A DNA stretch of 11,728 nt. Origin: Dehalococcoidia bacterium. GTDB taxonomy: Bacteria > Chloroflexota > Dehalococcoidia > JACPQF01. How positions within the stretch are numbered: position 1 is the first letter of the stretch; the number at the start of each line of letters is the position of its first letter. The DNA lies in the NCBI GenBank assembly GCA_030650265.1, contig JAUSEJ010000618.1, positions 1 to 11,728 on the forward strand, given 5' to 3'. Position numbers and translations under genes: made by a program. This document shows, piece after piece, positions 7,040 to 11,728 of this stretch. Under the pieces are notes generated by a model, which did no database searches, had not been told where the DNA came from, and saw only the letters and a program-made list of their open reading frames with translations.

Positions 7040-8040
7040 GGGAGCACCTAAAGCGCATTCTTGCCCGGTCCCACGGGAAGACCGTGCTGGTCCTTGGGGA
7101 CCTTATGCTTGATGAATATATTTGGGGCAAAGTCAACCGCATCTCCCCTGAAGCCCCCATACCCATAGTAGAGGTGCAAAGCGTATCCCTCGCCCCCGGT
7201 GGCGCTTGCAATGTGGCCGCGAACATCGCCAAGCTAGGTGGGAAAGTCGCCCTTGTTGGCGTAATCGGCAAAGACGATAGCGGCGAACGCCTGAAGGACG
7301 AATTGATATCGCGGGGCATTTCTACCGATTTCTTGATCGAGGACCCGTCCCGTCCAACCACGCTTAAGACGCGGATAATCGCCCATAGCCAGCAAATGGT
7401 CAGAACGGACAGAGAGAGCCGCAGTCCTGTCAACGATCTTGTCGCCGCGAGAATCTTGTCCGTAGTCAGCGATCTGTTGGCCGGGGTTGACTGCATAATA
7501 ATATCTGATTACGGGAAGGGCGTGGTTGAACCAACCCTCGCCGAGCGCATCATCGCCCTGGTAAGGACGGCTGAACGGCCGATTACCATCGACCCGAAAG
7601 GGCAGGACTACTCGAAATACCGAAATGCCACAATCGTTACCCCCAATAAGGCGGAGGCCGCGCAAGCAGCGCGCGTTGACATAAAGGATGCCTCCTCTTT
7701 GATCGCCGCCGGCAATGCGCTACTCAAACAGCTTTCCTGTGAGGCTGTTCTCATAACTCGCGGTGAAGAGGGAATGTCCCTTTTCGAAGCCAATGGAAGA
7801 CAGACCCATCTGCCAACTTTTGCGCGACAAGTTTACGACATTACCGGCGCCGGTGACACCGTCATCGGCACCCTGTCGCTCGCTCTAACTACTGGTGCTA
7901 CGCTAGTGGAATGTGCTAATATTGCCAATCATGCCGCGGGCCTGGTAGTTGGCAAGATTGGCACCGCCTCGGTAACCGGGGAAGAGCTTGAGGCAGAGTT
8001 AGAAAAGGACGATAGGGTATGGCATCAGGACGAAACCTGA
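7036..8040 (+). CDS. hldA: D-glycero-D-manno-heptose-7-phosphate kinase (stand-alone RfaE domain I)
   Basis: PfkB-family sugar kinase that phosphorylates heptose 7-phosphate at C1 to give the 1,7-bisphosphate. Its 334 residues equal the kinase half of HldE. VLVLGDLMLDEYIWGKVNRI (17-36) and SPEAPIPIVEV (37-47) are the characteristic N-terminal signature of this kinase. APGGACNVAANIAKLGG (53-69) is PfkB signature 1. DYGKGVV (158-164) and TIDPKG (184-189) follow, and DITGAGDTVIGTL (268-280) is PfkB signature 2 with D274 as the catalytic base. No cytidylyltransferase-like domain II (HxGH motif) follows, so nucleotide activation must be done by a separate protein not seen here. It overlaps gmhB by 4 bases (ATGA) with AAAGGAG 10 bases upstream, and overlaps the next gene by 22 bases. 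The PfkB kinase call is certain and the heptose specificity very likely. Confidence 0.94.
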   Translation: MREHLKRILARSHGKTVLVLGDLMLDEYIWGKVNRISPEAPIPIVEVQSVSLAPGGACNVAANIAKLGGKVALVGVIGKDDSGERLKDELISRGISTDFLIEDPSRPTTLKTRIIAHSQQMVRTDRESRSPVNDLVAARILSVVSDLLAGVDCIIISDYGKGVVEPTLAERIIALVRTAERPITIDPKGQDYSKYRNATIVTPNKAEAAQAARVDIKDASSLIAAGNALLKQLSCEAVLITRGEEGMSLFEANGRQTHLPTFARQVYDITGAGDTVIGTLSLALTTGATLVECANIANHAAGLVVGKIGTASVTGEELEAELEKDDRVWHQDET

Positions 8041-9440
8041 TACTTCTTAGGGTCTCGGCCCTTTTCGCCGATGCCGTGTTTCTGGTGCTGGCCTTCATTC
8101 TGGCCTACTGGATGCGCTACGAACTGGAACTGGGCCGCGAGGTCCCCGAAGCCAGCTATATTAGACTCCAAGATTACTGGTTAATCATGTTCGGCCTTGT
8201 GGCAATACTGCTCATCGCCTATTTCGCTTCGGGACTCTATGCCGATCTTTCGGTGACCTCCGTCCTCGACCAGGGAGGGATCATTCTGGGCAGCACAAGT
8301 ATGGGCGTTGTCGTCGCCCTGGCCGGCATATTCTTCTCTCACGGTCAAGCCTACAGCAGACTGTTGTTTGTGTTCTTCTGGGGTATCGCCATCGGCTTGC
8401 TACTGGTGCAGCGGTTCATCAAGAAGATGGTTCTGATTAACCTCCGCAAGAAGGGAATAGGCACACAGCGCGTGCTGGTGGTAGGCGCTGGACCTTTGGG
8501 CAGGATGGTCATGCATATTGTCTCCACCGAACAGTCATTGCCTTATCAACTCGTCGGTTTTGTGGAGGATGACTGCGAGGATTTTATCGGCCGATTCAAG
8601 TGTCTGGGCCGATTGAGTGAAATGCGCTCTCTGACTCTCACGTACCAGATCGATGAAGTATTTATTGCTCTCCCCAACACGTCTCACCGCACCGTGCTAC
8701 AGATCATGCGACAGTGCGAAAGAATGGGTGTTAGCTTCAAGATCGTACCCGACCTCTACGAGATGAGTCTGAGTCGCGTCAGCATCAACGACGTACGCGG
8801 CATTCCCCTAATCGGCGTCAAAGAAGTTTCCATTTCGGGCGGCAATCTGGTCGTCAAGCGGGTAGTCGATATCATTGTAGCAGCCGCCGTCCTTGCCGTG
8901 CTGTCACCACTGTGGCTGTTCATCGCGATTCTGATCAGATTGGATTCTTCCGGTCCCGTCCTCTTTGCCCAGCCAAGGCTGGGAAAGGGTGGCGTGATTT
9001 TCAATTGCCTCAAGTTTCGGTCGATGAAGGTTAACGCCGAAGCCGAAAAGGAAGTGTTGCAGGAGCAAAACGAGGCCTCAGGGCCGATTTTCAAGATGAA
9101 AGATGATCCTCGTGTAACAAGGGTGGGAAAGCTAATGCGGCGACTGAGCATTGATGAGATTCCCCAGTTCATCAACGTTCTCAAAGGGGAAATGAGCCTC
9201 GTCGGACCCCGACCACCAATCCCTGCCGAAGTGGAACAATACGAGGACTGGCACAAAGAACGCCTGGAGATTGCCCCAGGAATAACCGGGCTCTGGCAGG
9301 TAAGCGGGCGCAGTGACCTACCGTTCGACGAAATGGTTATGCTTGACATTTACTACATAGAGAACTGGACTTTGGGACTCGATTTCAACATCTTGTTTAG
9401 AACCATTCCCGCCGTTCTCACCGGACGTGGAGCCTACTGA
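8019..9440 (+). CDS. Polyprenyl-phosphate hexose-1-phosphate transferase (WbaP/WcaJ type)
   Basis: Integral membrane enzyme that moves a sugar 1-phosphate from a nucleotide sugar to undecaprenyl phosphate, the first step of lipid-linked glycan synthesis. Its 473 residues have the standard layout: four N-terminal membrane segments (about 13-31, 53-71, 88-106, 112-130), a Rossmann-like CoA_binding_3-type domain starting with RVLVVGAGPLGRM (151-163), a membrane helix (about 284-306), then the catalytic bac_transf domain. The catalytic domain shows KFRSMK (332-337), MRRLSIDEIPQFINVLKGE (373-391, with the D379-E380 pair expected for catalysis), SLVGPRPP (393-400) and GITGLWQVSGRS (421-432). Family members use UDP-glucose, UDP-galactose or related donors; which one is not visible. 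It starts 22 bases inside hldA with AAAGGA 9 bases upstream, linking heptose synthesis with chain initiation. Wzx/Wzy or ABC export genes are not in the window. Confidence 0.93.
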   Translation: MASGRNLILLRVSALFADAVFLVLAFILAYWMRYELELGREVPEASYIRLQDYWLIMFGLVAILLIAYFASGLYADLSVTSVLDQGGIILGSTSMGVVVALAGIFFSHGQAYSRLLFVFFWGIAIGLLLVQRFIKKMVLINLRKKGIGTQRVLVVGAGPLGRMVMHIVSTEQSLPYQLVGFVEDDCEDFIGRFKCLGRLSEMRSLTLTYQIDEVFIALPNTSHRTVLQIMRQCERMGVSFKIVPDLYEMSLSRVSINDVRGIPLIGVKEVSISGGNLVVKRVVDIIVAAAVLAVLSPLWLFIAILIRLDSSGPVLFAQPRLGKGGVIFNCLKFRSMKVNAEAEKEVLQEQNEASGPIFKMKDDPRVTRVGKLMRRLSIDEIPQFINVLKGEMSLVGPRPPIPAEVEQYEDWHKERLEIAPGITGLWQVSGRSDLPFDEMVMLDIYYIENWTLGLDFNILFRTIPAVLTGRGAY

Positions 9441-9508
9441 TCGGCCGCCGTCCCCGCCTCATCACTGATAACTTCCGGAATGGCGCCACAGTCGCCGGTC
9501 GACACCCG

Positions 9509-9514
9509 AGGTGC
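9509..9514 (+). promoter_or_regulatory. Shine-Dalgarno site before the MFS gene
   Basis: GAGGTG lies 8 bases before the in-frame TTG at 9523 and supports that start. The alternative ATG at 9538 has only a weak AGAAG 4 bases upstream. The 82-base gap 9441-9522 that contains it shows no clear hairpin terminator or sigma-70 promoter, only an 8-base palindrome TGGCGCCA at 9481-9488. Confidence 0.4.
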
Positions 9515-9522
9515 TGATTTGA

Positions 9523-10884
9523 TTGCCAGAAGATTTCATGACCGGCCATAGGACGGGGCAGAAGCCCCAGGGCGTGTTCTACGGCTGGTGGATACTGGCC
9601 GCCGGGACCATCGTCTGGGCGCTACAATCGGCCACTTACTACGTTGGCATAAGCGCCTTCTTCACGGCCCTAATCAACGAGTTTGGTTGGTCCCGCACTT
9701 CACTGTCTCTGGTCATCTCCATGGCGAGACTACAGGGTGGAATTGCGGCGCCTGCCGTTGGCTTTCTGATCGATCGGGTCGGTCCACGACGTCTCATGAT
9801 CGTTGGCTTCACGCTGGCCGGGACCGGCTACATCCTTCTTTCGCAGGCAACCAGCATCGAAATGTTCAGCCTCATTTTTGTCCTTGTCTTGTCCGTGGGC
9901 GTTTCGCTGGGCTTTAGTGCCAGTCCAAGCGCCGCAGTCGCCAACTGGTTCATCAGACGCAGAAGTCTAGCCTTCGGCTTGATGGCCTCGGGCATCGGCA
10001 TCGGTGGACTGATCGTGCCAATCATTGCCTGGTCGATCACTACGCACGGCTGGCGGACCACGGCAATAGGCTATGGCATTCTCCTCCTCGTCAGTGGAAT
10101 TCCCCTGAGTATGGTAATGAGACACAAGCCCGAGCCCTACGGCTATTTACCAGACGGGGACTATCCCTCGGCTAGTGAAAATCCTCAAAACGCGGGTCGG
10201 CAGAGATCGAAGACCGGGAAGTCAGCGCCGTCGGGGAGCGAAGTCAAGGCGGAAACGAGGGCTATACCCGCCGTCGAACCAAGCTTCACCCCCAAACAGG
10301 CCCTCGCTACCAGAGCCTTTTGGACCTATTCGATCATGGCTGCCGTCCGATTATCGGTAACATCGGGAGTCGGCGTTCACGGGATCCCGGCGATGGAGCA
10401 TATGGGATTCTCCCGGGAGATAGCCGCACTAATCATTACGGTCATGACCATAATCAGCATTCCGGGACGAATCTCCTTCGGATGGCTTGCAGACCGCTAC
10501 GAAAAGCGTTACGTTATCGGAATCTGCCTTGTCATGCTGACCATTGGCGTCACGGCCCTGGCCTACGCTACCGATCTCACCCTGGTCATAGTCTTTCTCG
10601 TGTTCTTCTCACCGGCCCATGGCGGCCTGGTGACTCTAGATCAAGCCGTGATAAGCGATTACTTCGGACGAAAGTCATTCGCCAGTATCTCCGGCCTGTT
10701 TCAGGGTATAACAATGTGGGGAACCATGGCCGGGCCGGTGGTGGCAGGTTACGTCTTCGATGTGAACAACAGCTACCAATTCGCCTTTCAGATTTTCGCG
10801 GCCCTTGGCCTTCTCGCCACCGCCCTGTCATTTCTTTTGCGGCGGCCCCAACCGGTGATTGCGCCCGATATCGCCACCGGCTAG
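9523..10884 (+). CDS. MFS permease, OFA / monocarboxylate-transporter-like
   Basis: Twelve-helix major facilitator superfamily transporter of 453 residues in the inner membrane. The opening GVFYGWWILAAGTIVWAL (17-34) and INEFGWSRTSLS (51-62) are typical of the oxalate/formate antiporter (OFA) and monocarboxylate porter group. MFS loop motif A appears twice, as GFLIDRVGPRRLM (80-92) and GWLADRYEKRYVI (320-332), marking the two six-helix halves. Between them is a hydrophilic central loop (about 200-260) rich in Ser, Lys, Arg and Pro. Likely substrates are organic anions such as monocarboxylates, but none can be assigned. The start is TTG 9523 (GAGGTG upstream) or ATG 9538; the difference is five residues before the first helix. 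It is separated from the glycan genes by 82 bases and is probably an independent function. Its stop codon overlaps that of the convergent gene. Confidence 0.9.
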   Translation: MPEDFMTGHRTGQKPQGVFYGWWILAAGTIVWALQSATYYVGISAFFTALINEFGWSRTSLSLVISMARLQGGIAAPAVGFLIDRVGPRRLMIVGFTLAGTGYILLSQATSIEMFSLIFVLVLSVGVSLGFSASPSAAVANWFIRRRSLAFGLMASGIGIGGLIVPIIAWSITTHGWRTTAIGYGILLLVSGIPLSMVMRHKPEPYGYLPDGDYPSASENPQNAGRQRSKTGKSAPSGSEVKAETRAIPAVEPSFTPKQALATRAFWTYSIMAAVRLSVTSGVGVHGIPAMEHMGFSREIAALIITVMTIISIPGRISFGWLADRYEKRYVIGICLVMLTIGVTALAYATDLTLVIVFLVFFSPAHGGLVTLDQAVISDYFGRKSFASISGLFQGITMWGTMAGPVVAGYVFDVNNSYQFAFQIFAALGLLATALSFLLRRPQPVIAPDIATG

Positions 10885-11728
10885 GTCGCCTTGACGCGGG
10901 GGCCGGGGGATAACAAATCGGGATCTGACCCCTTCCAGTACTGCCACATCAGAAAGTAGAGCACCGGCTTCAGACCGATCAGACCGCCGGCCAGATAAAG
11001 CTCCAGGTCAGATAGATGAGGGAACAACCTCTGAAGGGCATGCATCGCCCGAAAATAAATGGCGTGACGTTTGACGACCGCCCTGTACTTCCTCTGAGCC
11101 TCCGCCAGAGTTAGATCGCCTTCGATGGCCTTCTGCACGATCTGCCCGCATATCTGCCCGAAGTAAAGCGAAGACCTGATCCCTTCTCCCGACAGGCCAA
11201 AACACTGGCCGGCAGCATCGCCCACGACGAAGATGTCTCCCACCGTCGGCTCTAATAGGGACCAGGGAAAGTAACCACCGTATATCTCTTCCCCCAGGGA
11301 CAGTCCGAGGCCGCTGAGAAAGTTCTCCAACCCTTTATTCAGATTAGTCCGGCCGGAGTAGCTTGAAATGCCAATCCGCGAGAACTCCCCGGCGGGGAAA
11401 ATCCAGGTCACCGCATCGTTCTTCAGCACCTTCCGGTCAGTCCAGAACTGCAGGCCCTCTGCCCGATACGGGACTTCGGTCTCCAGGCCAAAGCTCATCT
11501 GACGTTTGGCGGCATAGTCTGCCTTCACCGAGGATGCCAGCGTCGCCCTCCACCCGGTGGCGTCAACAATCCGGTCAGACTCGAAGAAGCCTTTGTCAGT
11601 CAAAATCCCATGGTCCTGAACGCTCTTGACGCGCGCTATCACCACCTCGGCGTCCACCCTGTCGAGCAGTATCTGGCAGAGTTGCCGGTAATCGAAGGTG
11701 CGAAAAGGGTACTTAAGGTCAAAGCGAA
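10881..11728 (-). CDS. Geranylgeranyl-reductase-family FAD-dependent oxidoreductase (5' end cut off)
   Basis: C-terminal 281 residues of a flavoprotein whose start lies beyond the right edge; the frame is open to 11728. The first visible residues, FDLKYPFRTFDYRQLCQILL, are the substrate-side strand and helix typical of geranylgeranyl reductase family proteins. A short RIVDATGWRA (11544-11573) is the second FAD-contact motif. DIFVVGDAAGQCFGLSGEGI (coded within 11178-11237) is the conserved GD motif that binds the FAD ribityl chain, followed by the glycine turn of this family. The N-terminal GxGxxG dinucleotide loop is expected in the missing part. The GTG at 11657 is internal, not the real start. 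Members reduce isoprenoid double bonds in lipids, quinones or chlorophyll side chains; others act on unrelated substrates, so the substrate is open. The gene converges on the MFS gene, the two stops sharing CTAG. Confidence 0.85.
   Translation of the reverse strand, partial: RFDLKYPFRTFDYRQLCQILLDRVDAEVVIARVKSVQDHGILTDKGFFESDRIVDATGWRATLASSVKADYAAKRQMSFGLETEVPYRAEGLQFWTDRKVLKNDAVTWIFPAGEFSRIGISSYSGRTNLNKGLENFLSGLGLSLGEEIYGGYFPWSLLEPTVGDIFVVGDAAGQCFGLSGEGIRSSLYFGQICGQIVQKAIEGDLTLAEAQRKYRAVVKRHAIYFRAMHALQRLFPHLSDLELYLAGGLIGLKPVLYFLMWQYWKGSDPDLLSPGPRVKAT

Noticed and set aside
8756..9349. 197-codon minus-strand frame opposite the WbaP-like catalytic domain
   Set aside because: It lies wholly antisense to the conserved bac_transf motifs and has Ser/Thr/Arg-rich low-information content.
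9441..9522. Possible terminator or operator in the gap after the WbaP-like gene (palindrome TGGCGCCA 9481-9488)
   Set aside because: An 8-base palindrome is easily found by chance in GC-rich DNA, has no loop and no following T run, and no second copy is seen.
10320..10913. 197-codon plus-strand frame overlapping the MFS gene
   Set aside because: Out of frame with a clear twelve-helix transporter. Its translation is Arg- and Gly-rich with no membrane or domain features.
1..11728. Mobile elements, CRISPR arrays, tRNA or rRNA genes, riboswitches
   Set aside because: No repeated spacer pattern, terminal inverted repeats, transposase motifs or RNA gene signatures were found by eye. Coding density leaves no gap longer than 82 bases.

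Overview
This window is bacterial, moderately GC-rich and almost entirely coding. It carries a surface-polysaccharide gene cluster centred on D-glycero-D-manno-heptose. It looks chromosomal: there is no transposase, integrase, tRNA, rRNA, CRISPR array or long repeat. The lineage cannot be fixed from the sequence alone. An OFA-like MFS permease next to a geranylgeranyl-reductase-family flavoprotein recalls subsurface or marine Chloroflexota (Dehalococcoidia-like) genomes, but this is a weak, memory-based impression; Desulfobacterota, Nitrospirota or similar groups remain possible.

Positions 17-3635 (+) hold four tightly packed genes for decorating and assembling a glycan: a GT4 glycosyltransferase, a GNAT acetyltransferase, a class I SAM methyltransferase and a second GT4 glycosyltransferase. 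Positions 3660-8040 (+) hold the heptose block: a GT9 heptosyltransferase-like enzyme, gmhA (sedoheptulose-7-phosphate isomerase), an unexpected deoxyhypusine-synthase-fold protein, gmhB (heptose bisphosphate phosphatase) and a stand-alone heptose-7-phosphate kinase (hldA / rfaE domain I). Positions 8019-9440 (+) encode a WbaP/WcaJ-type polyprenyl-phosphate hexose-1-phosphate transferase, the enzyme type that starts lipid-linked glycan assembly. Most neighbouring genes overlap by 4 to 22 bases, so this reads as one operon or two consecutive ones. A perfect TATAAT with a TGG extension lies across the stop codon of the second GT4 gene and could be an internal promoter for the heptose block.

After an 82-base gap comes an MFS permease (9523-10884, +). 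It meets, tail to tail with a shared CTAG, a 5'-truncated FAD-dependent geranylgeranyl-reductase-family oxidoreductase on the minus strand (10881-11728). These two are probably unrelated to the glycan operon.

Working model: GmhA, HldA and GmhB turn sedoheptulose 7-phosphate into heptose 1-phosphate. A nucleotidyltransferase encoded elsewhere activates it, and the GT9 enzyme transfers the heptose. The WbaP-like enzyme loads the first sugar on the lipid carrier; the GT4 enzymes extend the chain; the GNAT and methyltransferase modify it. The most interesting item is the deoxyhypusine-synthase-like protein, translationally coupled inside the heptose pathway. It keeps the position of the catalytic lysine but has lost other hallmark residues, so its chemistry is unknown.
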